A stretch of 64,000 bases of DNA. It comes from Pricia antarctica (GTDB taxonomy: Bacteria; Bacteroidota; Bacteroidia; Flavobacteriales; Flavobacteriaceae). The number at the start of each line of letters is the position of its first letter. The stretch's first letter is position 1. This document shows, in pieces, positions 33,291 to 41,853 of the stretch. Under the pieces are notes generated by a model. The model saw only the letters and a list, made by a program, of their open reading frames with translations. It made no database searches and was not told the origin of the DNA. The position numbers were made by a program, and so were the translations under genes. The DNA lies in the NCBI GenBank assembly GCA_011050085.1, contig DRGL01000079.1:1-64000 (forward strand), written 5' to 3'.

Positions 33291-34616
33291 ATGCGTAAAC
33301 TTGAATTGCACTGGCAAATTTTAATTGGAATGGTAGCCGGTGTCCTCTTTGGATTTGGTATGACCTATATTGAATGGGGACCGTCTTTTGTTCAGGATTG
33401 GATCAATCCGTTTGGTACCATTTTCGTCAAACTACTTAAATTAATTGCCATACCCTTGATTTTGGCTTCCTTAGTAAAGGGGATTTCCGATTTAAAGGAT
33501 ATTTCAAAATTTAGGAATATCGGTCTGCGAACCATTGTTATTTACATTTGCACGACCGTTATTGCTATTACGATCGGACTTCTATTGGTAAATGCGATAA
33601 AGCCCGGTAACGGAATTTCGGAGGAAACCATCGCAAAGCTTACCGAAACCTATTCAAATGACAGGGGTGTCACCGATAAATTAGCGGAAGCCTCAAAGCA
33701 AAAGGACAGCGGTCCCCTTCAATTTTTAGAGGATATGGTCCCCGACAACGCTTTCAATGCATTGGCTGACAACAGCTTAATGCTTCAAGTTATATTTGTC
33801 ACGATTTTCTTGGGAATTTCGATGCTATTGATCGGAGAGAAAAGAGCGAAACCTTTAAAGGATTTTTTTGATTCGCTCAATGATGTTGTGCTTAAAATGG
33901 TGGATTTAATAATGCTTACCGCTCCGATAGCCGTTTTCGCCCTATTGGCCAATGTAGTGGTTTCTTCGGGCGATCCCGATATATTATTGGCTTTGCTGAA
34001 GTATTCAGGCGTGGTTATTCTAGGCCTTATGTTAATGATTCTTTTTTATAGCTTAGTAGTGGGTACGTTTAGCCGCTATAATCCCTGGACATTTTTAAAG
34101 AAGATGTTTCCGGCACAATTGCTAGCTTTTTCGACCAGTTCAAGTGCCGCAACACTACCGGTCACTATGGAAAGAGTAGAGGAACATATTGGGGTGGATA
34201 AGGAAATTTCAAGCTTTGTACTTCCCGTAGGCGCTACCATTAATATGGACGGCACAAGCCTCTATCAAGCCGTGGCTGCCGTTTTTATCGCCGAAGCCCT
34301 TAAATTTGATCTAACCCTTGCCAATCAGCTTACCATTGTATTAACGGCTTTATTGGCCTCCATAGGTTCGGCAGCAGTGCCTGGGGCGGGCATGGTAATG
34401 CTAGTTATCGTCTTGGAATCCATAGGTTTTCCACCGGATAAGTTGGCGATAGGACTAGCACTTATCTTCGCGGTAGACCGTCCGTTGGATATGCTCAGAA
34501 CAGTGGTCAATGTAACTGGAGATGCTACGGTAGCCATGATGGTCGCAAAATCGACCGGATCGGTCATAAAACCAAAGGTAAAAAACTGGGACGATAATCT
34601 TGAGGAGGTGGAATAG
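33291..34616 (+). CDS. dicarboxylate/amino-acid:cation symporter (DAACS, GltP-like)
   Basis: A 441-residue inner-membrane symporter with about eight helices and two re-entrant hairpins. The HP1 serine-rich loop STSSSAATLP and the TM7 motif NMDGTSLYQAVAAVF are diagnostic of the glutamate/aspartate/C4-dicarboxylate family; HP2 follows in SAAVPGAGMVMLV. Transport is driven by Na+ or H+. A large loop after TM3 (about 100-150) is longer than in GltPh. Aspartate, glutamate or C4-dicarboxylate specificity cannot be separated here. Confidence 0.93.
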   Translation: MRKLELHWQILIGMVAGVLFGFGMTYIEWGPSFVQDWINPFGTIFVKLLKLIAIPLILASLVKGISDLKDISKFRNIGLRTIVIYICTTVIAITIGLLLVNAIKPGNGISEETIAKLTETYSNDRGVTDKLAEASKQKDSGPLQFLEDMVPDNAFNALADNSLMLQVIFVTIFLGISMLLIGEKRAKPLKDFFDSLNDVVLKMVDLIMLTAPIAVFALLANVVVSSGDPDILLALLKYSGVVILGLMLMILFYSLVVGTFSRYNPWTFLKKMFPAQLLAFSTSSSAATLPVTMERVEEHIGVDKEISSFVLPVGATINMDGTSLYQAVAAVFIAEALKFDLTLANQLTIVLTALLASIGSAAVPGAGMVMLVIVLESIGFPPDKLAIGLALIFAVDRPLDMLRTVVNVTGDATVAMMVAKSTGSVIKPKVKNWDDNLEEVE

Positions 34617-34679
34617 CGGCAAACAAGCCTTCGCACCCATCATCAATATGAGCCTTAAGGATTGTCTATTTTAGTGGCA

Positions 34680-35492
34680 CTAGTCATCAAATTTTCGATA
34701 CCTCGCCAGCGTGAACATATAGATGCCGTAACATACCAGCCCAGCAGCTACCGCGCCTAGTAACCATGGTCCTGATGAATTTTGCTGAATAAACGAAAAT
34801 GCTTCAGAAGTACCCTTCATATCTTCCGAACCTGTTCCACCAATACCGAAACCGGCAGTCAAAAAGAAGTAGGCAACGATTCCGGTAACTATTCCCCTGG
34901 CAATCAATCCTGCATAGCCCATATTCTTGATGAATTTTCGTTTTGGACCTTCGGTTAGGGACTCAATTTTAAATTTTTTCAGAAAATCACCTTTGTAAGC
35001 CTTAATAAATTGATAGATAGCTTTGCCTGCTAGTGCAAGGCCGACCGCAATAAAGATGTACTTTCCGGTATCGCCCGATAAAAGGGAATTACTAGTGCTA
35101 CCTCCACCTGAGCCTGAGCCTGAGCCTGAGCCTGAAGAGGGATTACGGAATATATCTACGATAGCGAATATCCCTAAACCCAGATAAATCAATCCGCTAA
35201 CAAAGAAACTGATTCTTTTCACTGTCCCCTTAGTGTCGTCATCGATATGCTCCGGATTTTGAACGCTCTGTATAAAGCGCCAAATGGCATAACAGATAAG
35301 GCCGGTACCTAAAACCGCAAGGATAACTTTTCCGAATGGCTGCTTTTCCAAAAATTCTATGACCTGAAGCTTACCGGCTTTCTCACCGCCCATACCGAAT
35401 GCGGTCATAAAGGCAAGTATTCCTGTGATAGCATATACGGCGCCCTTTGCAGCATAACCCGCATAGGCTACCTTTTTTATTTTATCATCCAT
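34680..35492 (-). CDS. DUF1206-family membrane protein
   Basis: About 270 residues from the ATG at 35492 (MDDKIKKVAYAGYAAKG), preferred to an upstream start that adds a hydrophobic but non-conserved stretch. DUF1206 units of two helices each repeat about three times, with recurring YAGYAAKGAVYAITG-like and MGYAGLIARGIVTGIV-like motifs, giving about six membrane helices. A Gly-Ser run (about 128-140) links the second and third units and is coded by a hexanucleotide repeat. Function is unknown. Confidence 0.88.
   Translation of the reverse strand: MDDKIKKVAYAGYAAKGAVYAITGILAFMTAFGMGGEKAGKLQVIEFLEKQPFGKVILAVLGTGLICYAIWRFIQSVQNPEHIDDDTKGTVKRISFFVSGLIYLGLGIFAIVDIFRNPSSGSGSGSGSGGGSTSNSLLSGDTGKYIFIAVGLALAGKAIYQFIKAYKGDFLKKFKIESLTEGPKRKFIKNMGYAGLIARGIVTGIVAYFFLTAGFGIGGTGSEDMKGTSEAFSFIQQNSSGPWLLGAVAAGLVCYGIYMFTLARYRKFDD
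35107..35135. repeat. CCTGAG hexanucleotide repeat inside the DUF1206 gene
   Basis: Almost five tandem copies of CCTGAG, coding (on the minus strand) for Gly-Ser dipeptides in a linker. Gain or loss of copies keeps the frame and would lengthen or shorten the linker. Confidence 0.85.
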
Positions 35493-35664
35493 GATTTTGA
35501 TTTTAGGTGTGTAGACCAATATAACCAAAAATCTAAACCATAGCTAAGCCCATTTAAAAGGAGTTAGGAGAAAATTTTAAAGAGCACATAATTCTTTAGG
35601 CGCCGGAAGTTGTGCCAAAAAAAAAGTTGGTTCTAAAGGCGCTTAGCTTAAAACTGTAGTTGGT

Positions 35665-35690
35665 AAGCTTATTAACGCTAAGCTTTTTTA
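35665..35690 (+). terminator. terminator-like hairpin in the DUF1206/DCC spacer
   Basis: Stem AAGCTTA/TAAGCTT (35665-35671 with 35679-35685) followed by a T-run on the plus strand. No plus-strand gene ends here, since both neighbours are on the minus strand, so its role is unclear. Confidence 0.3.
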
Positions 35691-35768
35691 AACATTGGCA
35701 AAAAGCTGAATAAAAATGAATAAGTCTGAAGTCGCAATGGAATATAGGATTTCAATATACAGAAAAAC

Positions 35769-36176
35769 CTAGTCCAAGAATTTCGACCTTAATTCAGGCG
35801 TAGGTATCATACACTGTTCTTTTTTACCATACCACTTGTACCGATTTCGAGCGATAAAATCGTATACGATATTCCGTAAATTACTGGGAATCCAGTATAG
35901 AATGCTTGAAATTGTACCATAGCCATTCAAGCTTTTTCCGATTTGCAGTGCAGCGTCCGATTTATCATAGTAGACAATGCCAGGCTCGATAAGAATAATG
36001 GAATCGATCTTTTGCGTATGGATATTGCGTTCTCCTACCAATTTTTTACCGATATCACTTTGCAGGGCGGCATACCGAAACACATCTTTACTATCGTGCT
36101 TAATGATAAACTGAATCGCACCGTTACATAGGTTGCAAACCCCGTCAAAGAGAATTATTTTATGCTGGTTTTTCAT
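35769..36176 (-). CDS. DCC-family thiol-disulfide oxidoreductase (DUF393)
   Basis: A 135-residue thioredoxin-like protein of the DUF393/DCC family; the opening ILFDGVCNLCNGAIQFIIKHD holds the D-G-x-C-x-x-C motif. RYAALQSDIGKKL and a late DFIARNRYKWYGK also fit. The family is predicted to reduce or exchange disulfides; it is often coded near HTTM/DoxX membrane proteins, and an HTTM gene lies about 2.4 kb upstream on the same strand. Confidence 0.9.
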   Translation of the reverse strand: MKNQHKIILFDGVCNLCNGAIQFIIKHDSKDVFRYAALQSDIGKKLVGERNIHTQKIDSIILIEPGIVYYDKSDAALQIGKSLNGYGTISSILYWIPSNLRNIVYDFIARNRYKWYGKKEQCMIPTPELRSKFLD

Positions 36177-36312
36177 TTGTTCAATATCTATGCTGTGGTT
36201 TAATCCTATATAGTCATTCCATATGGTTCGTTATTGTCCTTTAAAACGCTAAAACACGAACAGCCTTAACTTGTAGAACTATACGGACGTATAATTGCCA
36301 CATCCCAAAAAG

Positions 36313-38493
36313 TTATTTTTTTATTTTCTTACGCTCGACCAGTTCTAATTGCTCCAACCCCACATGGGTGGTAAACTGACCGTAATTAACAATGGCTTTT
36401 TTCTTTTCAATAGTATCGATACTGCCCACAGCCTTGCCATCCTGCATACGAACCCTGTCACCAATCTTAAAGACGGGTAGGGGTTTGTTCTCTTCCTTTA
36501 GAATCGCTTTTTTCTTTTCGACCTTCTTTTCTTCCCTGATATCCTTGACCTTGATTCTTGCCTCCTCGGCTATTTCGGCTTGTTTGAGCCGTTCTGCCTT
36601 AGCTATAGCGGCCGATTTTTTCTTCCGTTTGCTGTTTTCGGTTTCCACAATTTGTATTAGTTCAGATACCAAGGGCCTTTTTTTATTATTCTGGAAGTAT
36701 TTGGCTGCGGCTTTTTCCACTTTATTGCCCAAAAGAATCATGCGTTGGTCGTGGTCGTACAACTCCTGATAATTCACCAGTTTATCCTTGATTTTGGCAT
36801 TAAGTTTTTCCAATCGTTGTGCCTCCTCGCGCGCTTTTGATTCTTCTTCCTGCAATCGCGAGCTGGTCTGCGACATTTTACTACGTTCTTTCTGTAATTT
36901 GGCGATGGTGGCATCGAAACGGACCTTCCCACGCTCTATTTTCTTCTTTGCCCGGTTTATCAAGCTGTAGGGTATCCCGTTTTTCTGGGCTACTTCGAAC
37001 GTGAAAGAACTACCTGCTTCGCCTAATACGAGTTGAAATTTCGGTTCCAATGTTTTTCCATCAAATAACATATTGGCGTTGGTAGTGTGTGGCAGTTCGT
37101 CGGCCAATGCCTTTAAGTTCGCATAATGTGTTGTAATTATCCCGTAAGCGCCTCGTTCGTAAAAAACTTCCAAGAAGGCTTCGGCGAGGGCACCACCAAG
37201 TTCGGGGTCGCTGCCCGTACCGAATTCATCAATTAAGAATAAAGTTTCCGCATCACATTTGCGCAAAAATCGATTCATGTTCTTCAAACGGTAACTATAG
37301 GTACTTAAATGATTTTCTATGGATTGATTATCGCCAATATCAGTTAGTATGCGATTGAATATACATACTGAACTTCTTTCATGTACGGGAATTAGGAGTC
37401 CTGATTGAAGCATTACTTGAAGTAACCCAATTGTCTTTAAAGTAATGCTTTTACCACCGGCATTGGGTCCGGAGATAACGATGATTCTATTATCGGAAGC
37501 TAACTCGATGGTTTGAGGATACGTCTTGTCTTTATTGCGTTTGTTGCTTATGTACAATAAGGGATGGTAGGCGTCCCGCAGAAATAAACGTTTATCATTA
37601 TTAATTTCGGGCAGTAAAGATTTTGTATCCAAGGCATATTTGGCTTTTGCCGCGGTGAGATCTATGTGTGATAGAAAATCTTGATATGCTGAGAGTAATG
37701 CAGCAAAAGGTCGTATGCGATGGGTTAGGGTATTGAGAATGCGTTGCACCTCTTCTTTTTCATCGTATTCCAAATTGTTCAGTTCGCGACTGTATCTCAA
37801 TGTAGCCTCGGGTTCGATGTAAACGATACTGCCGGTTTTCGATGTACCCATCGTAGTACCCTTTACTTTCTTACGGTACATGGCCTTCACGGCCAGCACG
37901 CGACGGTTCTCGACTACAGACTCCCGAATATCATCCAAGTAATCAGACCCGTTATAGGTATTGAGGGCAGAGGCGAAACTTTGTCCGATTTTGCCCTTTA
38001 CATGATTCATTTCTTGGCGTATAGCGTATAATTTGTCAGATGCACTATCCTTAACTTCACCAAACTTATCTATCACCGCATCTATTTGCGATGGAATTTT
38101 GTTGTTTGCTTCTATGCTTTCCGAGGCACTGTATAGCAATGGATAATATTCCTTGAATTTTTTAAAGAATTGCTTATGGGTGCCTACGGTCGTACAGATA
38201 CCACCAATTCTTCTAAAACCAGGTACCTCTAAGGTCGTGTTTTCTATTCTTAGCAGTTGCAGCTCTTTATCAATGGTATCAAAACCATGGTTCGGAATCC
38301 GATTATCACTTGTAAACGAGGCAAGATATTCTGAGGTCTGGCCCAATATCAATTGTAAATCCTCTACATCGGATATTGGTTCTACCTCCAAAGCTTTCGC
38401 CTTGCCCATTTCTGTGTTACATCGGGTAGCAACTTGTTGTAAGACCGTTGGAAATTCAAGGTCTTGTAGTGTTTTTTTTGGAATCTTTACCAT
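36313..38493 (-). CDS. mutS2: MutS2-type ATPase without Smr domain
   Basis: A 726-residue MutS-family protein. Order: an N-terminal helical core and clamp, the ATPase domain with Walker A SGPNAGGKS and Walker B TLFLIDEFGTGSDPE, then a long Lys/Glu-rich coiled coil (about 520-660), and a KOW-like end (FKIGDRVRMQDGKAVGSI). The C-terminal Smr nuclease domain of Bacillus MutS2 is missing; the protein stops at VERKKIKK. MutS2 limits recombination and, in Bacillus, rescues collided ribosomes; without Smr, the nuclease step would need another protein or be absent. Confidence 0.93.
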   Translation of the reverse strand: MVKIPKKTLQDLEFPTVLQQVATRCNTEMGKAKALEVEPISDVEDLQLILGQTSEYLASFTSDNRIPNHGFDTIDKELQLLRIENTTLEVPGFRRIGGICTTVGTHKQFFKKFKEYYPLLYSASESIEANNKIPSQIDAVIDKFGEVKDSASDKLYAIRQEMNHVKGKIGQSFASALNTYNGSDYLDDIRESVVENRRVLAVKAMYRKKVKGTTMGTSKTGSIVYIEPEATLRYSRELNNLEYDEKEEVQRILNTLTHRIRPFAALLSAYQDFLSHIDLTAAKAKYALDTKSLLPEINNDKRLFLRDAYHPLLYISNKRNKDKTYPQTIELASDNRIIVISGPNAGGKSITLKTIGLLQVMLQSGLLIPVHERSSVCIFNRILTDIGDNQSIENHLSTYSYRLKNMNRFLRKCDAETLFLIDEFGTGSDPELGGALAEAFLEVFYERGAYGIITTHYANLKALADELPHTTNANMLFDGKTLEPKFQLVLGEAGSSFTFEVAQKNGIPYSLINRAKKKIERGKVRFDATIAKLQKERSKMSQTSSRLQEEESKAREEAQRLEKLNAKIKDKLVNYQELYDHDQRMILLGNKVEKAAAKYFQNNKKRPLVSELIQIVETENSKRKKKSAAIAKAERLKQAEIAEEARIKVKDIREEKKVEKKKAILKEENKPLPVFKIGDRVRMQDGKAVGSIDTIEKKKAIVNYGQFTTHVGLEQLELVERKKIKK

Positions 38494-38511
38494 CTAGAAT
38501 TTAATCGAGCG

Positions 38512-38519
38512 CAAAGTTA
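38512..38519 (-). promoter_or_regulatory. Bacteroidota -7 box for mutS2
   Basis: Read on the minus strand this is TAACTTTG, an exact TAnnTTTG match 18 bases before the mutS2 ATG. A TTTTTG lies 25 bases further upstream, rather far for a -33 box. Confidence 0.45.
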
Positions 38520-38543
38520 AGGTTTTGATATCAGAATTTGCGG

Positions 38544-39599
38544 TCAAAAATGGGTCACTTCCTGTCTTGAATTTCGATACTTTGCCGCTAATCTAGTGTA
38601 CCTTTCCTCGATAGTGTTTATAATCAATTTCCAATCCATCAATAAAAAGCAAATCAGGCGGTATTTGGTAAAATAAAGGCCCATCAAAATACCGATAGAT
38701 GTATGCATCACTATGGCTGTAAGCAGATAGGCATTACGCCATTTGCTGTTAAAGAAAACCACAAAGCCACAAACTTCAATAATTAGCGTCATCAAAGCAA
38801 AGAAGGATACTAAGACTGGTTTGGACACCAACCAGTCGGCAATTTTTTCGTTGAATTTTGAACGCTGGTAGTTGCCATAAGTATGGGCTTCAAAACCATA
38901 GTGGTCTTTGAAATTTGCAGTTTTAGAATCTGTTGTGTTGGCAATCAATAATTGTCTTGACCCGGAGGCATACCGAGAATCGTGGTTCTGCAAGTAAAAT
39001 GTCAATGTGGAACCATCCAACCAATCCGTTCCTCCATATCGAATCTTCGAAATACCCGCCGTAAAATACGTAACCACGACTAAAGTCAGCACTAAATGCA
39101 AACCCCAGTCAGCGTTTTGTACATCAGCCTTTGCACCGAATAAAGGATATTTTTTCAGGAGCAAGCTATCCAAAGAGATTCGCATAGACCCTGGTACCAA
39201 GGCCAAAATAAGAAGTACTTGACTCGGCAGTGAATAATTGTGGTCGAAATTTCCTAGGCCCTCAATCAATCCACCCAATAAAAAAGAAGATAGTGCCAAC
39301 ATAAATAGATTGAATCTACCTAAAAAGCCGAAAGCCGCCCCTAGTGCACTTATAATAATCAAGATGGTAAAGGCACCCTGCATTTCGTGCACATATAAAA
39401 ATATATCATCGGGGAAGAGGCCTACAACCCAGGTCTTGGACAAGGAATCAGCGGCGTACAGGTCAAATGAGGAGACAGTTTTCAACTTATTTACTGTACC
39501 ACTTCCCATAAAAAGTGCCAAACAAAAACGTAAGACACTCAACGGATTGTTTAACAACAATTCAAAATTTGTTTTCAGAAACTTCATAAGCGGAGACAT
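38544..39599 (-). CDS. HTTM-domain multi-pass membrane protein
   Basis: A 351-residue protein with about eight hydrophobic helices and the HTTM (horizontally transferred transmembrane, gamma-carboxylase-like) signature YFTAGISKIRYGGTDWLDGSTLTFYL in its middle, split here at the residue level. Members relate to the membrane part of vitamin-K-dependent carboxylase; bacterial roles are unknown. The start overlaps the end of the upstream gene by 38 bases, so the two are coupled. Confidence 0.8.
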   Translation of the reverse strand: MSPLMKFLKTNFELLLNNPLSVLRFCLALFMGSGTVNKLKTVSSFDLYAADSLSKTWVVGLFPDDIFLYVHEMQGAFTILIIISALGAAFGFLGRFNLFMLALSSFLLGGLIEGLGNFDHNYSLPSQVLLILALVPGSMRISLDSLLLKKYPLFGAKADVQNADWGLHLVLTLVVVTYFTAGISKIRYGGTDWLDGSTLTFYLQNHDSRYASGSRQLLIANTTDSKTANFKDHYGFEAHTYGNYQRSKFNEKIADWLVSKPVLVSFFALMTLIIEVCGFVVFFNSKWRNAYLLTAIVMHTSIGILMGLYFTKYRLICFLLMDWKLIINTIEERYTRLAAKYRNSRQEVTHF

Positions 39600-40086
39600 A
39601 TTTTTTGAGATTTACATCGTAGTAACCTAAAACGTCGCAAGGTGCCAAATCATGTCTGAAAACGTCTACTTGCTTCACTTTTAGGGTGATTTTGTCGAGT
39701 GTTAATTGTTCTTCAGTTGCAAGGTAAGCGGCATAGTCTTCAAAAAAATCATCCATTCGTTGCTGAAAGTACTTGCTGTCATCAGAAAGTCGAGTATCAA
39801 AGGGAGAAACCGCATCTGAGGAACCATAAACTTTGCTAAAGAAGTAACGAACGAAGAAAACTTCACTTCGGCCATAATTATCTTCCAAATCAACAGTGCG
39901 GCAAGCGTTACTGCCTTCAAATTTTAAAACGCATAAGGTACTGTCATCATTGACCTGATGGGCGAACATGGGTGCGCAGGTATACGGAAAACTGGCTACC
40001 CCAAAATAAATGGCGAAGATGTTGGGGACCAATACGACTGTCCATATCAAAATGGCATATTTAGATTTCCAAAGTCTTTTTCGCAT
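39562..40086 (-). CDS. single-pass membrane protein, partner of the HTTM protein
   Basis: About 174 residues from the ATG at 40086; the longer frame would begin with GTG. A basic head, MRKRLWKSKYA, and one membrane helix (about 11-31, ILIWTVVLVPNIFAIYFG) precede an exported domain with cysteines (YTCAPMF, TLCVLKF, NACRTVD, APCDVLGYY). The four cysteines outside the membrane could form disulfides. The frame overlaps the HTTM gene by 38 bases; the partner is probably needed with it. No family was recognised, though the FAIYFGVASFPYTCAPMFAH stretch looks like a motif shared with HTTM partners. Confidence 0.65.
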   Translation of the reverse strand: MRKRLWKSKYAILIWTVVLVPNIFAIYFGVASFPYTCAPMFAHQVNDDSTLCVLKFEGSNACRTVDLEDNYGRSEVFFVRYFFSKVYGSSDAVSPFDTRLSDDSKYFQQRMDDFFEDYAAYLATEEQLTLDKITLKVKQVDVFRHDLAPCDVLGYYDVNLKKYVSAYEVSENKF

Positions 40087-40275
40087 AGAAATTGATTTTA
40101 ATGGCACAGTCACTACTTAGATTCAGGTGATGGCAGAGCGCATACGACTGAATTTTCAAAACGTCTATCAATTCGGTTTATTTGAATTTTTCGATAACAG
40201 GTCGAGATATGGCGACCAGGCGATTTTGTCTTCAAATGCGAATTTTAGAAAAGGGATGGAAATGATTCAATTGGT

Positions 40276-40283
40276 TAATTTTG
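40276..40283 (+). promoter_or_regulatory. Bacteroidota -7 box for ung
   Basis: TAATTTTG, an exact TAnnTTTG match, 56 bases before the ung ATG; this places the likely transcript start near 40290, before the chosen start codon. Confidence 0.45.
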
Positions 40284-40339
40284 TACATCTTTATCTCGTA
40301 GAGTAGAAAAGATTGAAAACACTTAGCAACATTGAAACT

Positions 40340-41005
40340 ATGCCGGTAAACATAGAAAGGAGTTGGAAGGAACAGCTGTCTGATGAATTTGTACAGCCTT
40401 ATTTTACGATGCTGACGAACTTTATAAAAAAAGAATACGAAGAACATACGTGCTACCCGAAGGGCAGTGATATCTTTGCGGCCTTTGAGCACAGTACCTT
40501 CGATAAAACTAAAGTGGTTATCATAGGACAAGATCCCTATCACGGGCCGAACCAGGCCAACGGACTTTGCTTTTCAGTGAAGGACGGAATACCGCACCCG
40601 CCATCATTAATCAATATTTTTAAGGAAATCGAAACAGATTTGGGGAAGCCCTATCCGCAGAGCGGAAATCTGGAACGCTGGGCCGATCAGGGGGTACTAT
40701 TGTTGAATGCTACCTTAACCGTACGGGCCCATCAAGCGGGCTCTCATCAAAATAAGGGTTGGGAAACCTTTACGGATGCCGTAATTCGTAAAATATCCTT
40801 GAACAAGGAAGGCCTCGTCTTTTTGCTTTGGGGTGGATACGCGAAAAAAAAGTCAAACTTAATAGACTCCGCCAAACATGACGTATTGACGTCGGGACAT
40901 CCGTCCCCCTTAAGCGCTAACAGGGGGTATTGGTTCGGGAACAAACACTTTAGCCAAACAAATGAAATACTTCAATCAATGGGCAAAACACCCATAGATT
41001 GGTAA
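40340..41005 (+). CDS. ung: uracil-DNA glycosylase
   Basis: 221 residues from the ATG at 40340 (MPVNIERSWKEQL), preferred over a TTG nine codons upstream because family members begin at this point. The catalytic GQDPYHG (D65) and the HPSPLSANRGYWFGNKHF leucine/His loop are intact. It removes uracil from DNA as the first step of base-excision repair. It ends 2 bases from the convergent solute-binding-like gene. Confidence 0.96.
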   Translation: MPVNIERSWKEQLSDEFVQPYFTMLTNFIKKEYEEHTCYPKGSDIFAAFEHSTFDKTKVVIIGQDPYHGPNQANGLCFSVKDGIPHPPSLINIFKEIETDLGKPYPQSGNLERWADQGVLLLNATLTVRAHQAGSHQNKGWETFTDAVIRKISLNKEGLVFLLWGGYAKKKSNLIDSAKHDVLTSGHPSPLSANRGYWFGNKHFSQTNEILQSMGKTPIDW

Positions 41006-41007
41006 GC

Positions 41008-41853
41008 CTATTTGAGAATTTTGGTTGCCGGTAAAGTCTTTTCAATTAGCTTTAGATCAATCAATGTATGCTGTACAGTATCAATAACTTCTGATGAAAT
41101 TTGCTCCTGACTCCACTGGGTAAGTGAAAGCCATTTTTGAATATCTACCAACTGTTGTCCGTAGCGATTGGCAAGGGTTCTGTCAATACTCGGTATCTCC
41201 TTAAATTCTACCGTGTAGGCATTAATAGCCTGCAAAATATGTTGCAAGGTTCCCGGGTTTTTCTTGATAAAATCATCGGTCGCCGCTATGACGAAACAGG
41301 GCCAAGGGGTAGGGCAGTCCCCCAGTCTGCGAAAGCTACCCTTGTCGACCAAAGGTTTTGTCATAAAATGCTCCCACATAAAATAATCTGCCGTACCCTC
41401 TGTCAGTGCCTTTACCGCCCCCTCGATATTGTCTATGACCTCAAATTGAAGTGCATCACTATCCCAACCTTGTTTTTGGGCGTTAACATAGGCCATAAGA
41501 TGACTTCCACTTCCGAATCGACTAATGGCAGTTTTTGTATTTCTGAGGTCGGACAGGGATTGATATTTACTGTTTGCCCCCACATGAATGCCCCAAAGTA
41601 GGGGCGTATCGATGTAACCCTGAACGATTTTAACGGGATTTCCGGCGACGATGCTCTTTATAATACCTTCCGTCAAAATGATGGCCAAATCGGTTTCCCG
41701 ATTTTCTAAAAGTTGGCACATTTTACCCGTACCCTCGGGAACATCGGTCCACTGCAGGTCGATGCCCCTATCCTCAAAACTTCCTTCTTCAATAGCCATT
41801 TGCCATGGTAGGTTAAAATGTTCGGGAACCCCCGCTATTCTTACTTTTCTCAT
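41008..41853 (-). CDS. substrate-binding-protein-like (NMT1/THI5-type) without signal peptide
   Basis: A 281-residue protein with the periplasmic-binding-protein type II fold pattern of nitrate/sulfonate/taurine/thiamine-precursor binders: IAGVPEHFNLPWQMAIEEGSF at the start, DLAIILTEGIIKSI, AISRFGSGSHLMAYV, and ADYFMWEHFMTKPLV. No signal peptide or lipobox precedes the domain, so it is predicted to be cytosolic. Its start codon overlaps the ppk1 stop (ATGA), meaning translational coupling with polyphosphate kinase. No ABC permease is nearby. It may be a cytosolic ligand sensor or enzyme rather than an importer subunit. Confidence 0.75.
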   Translation of the reverse strand: MRKVRIAGVPEHFNLPWQMAIEEGSFEDRGIDLQWTDVPEGTGKMCQLLENRETDLAIILTEGIIKSIVAGNPVKIVQGYIDTPLLWGIHVGANSKYQSLSDLRNTKTAISRFGSGSHLMAYVNAQKQGWDSDALQFEVIDNIEGAVKALTEGTADYFMWEHFMTKPLVDKGSFRRLGDCPTPWPCFVIAATDDFIKKNPGTLQHILQAINAYTVEFKEIPSIDRTLANRYGQQLVDIQKWLSLTQWSQEQISSEVIDTVQHTLIDLKLIEKTLPATKILK

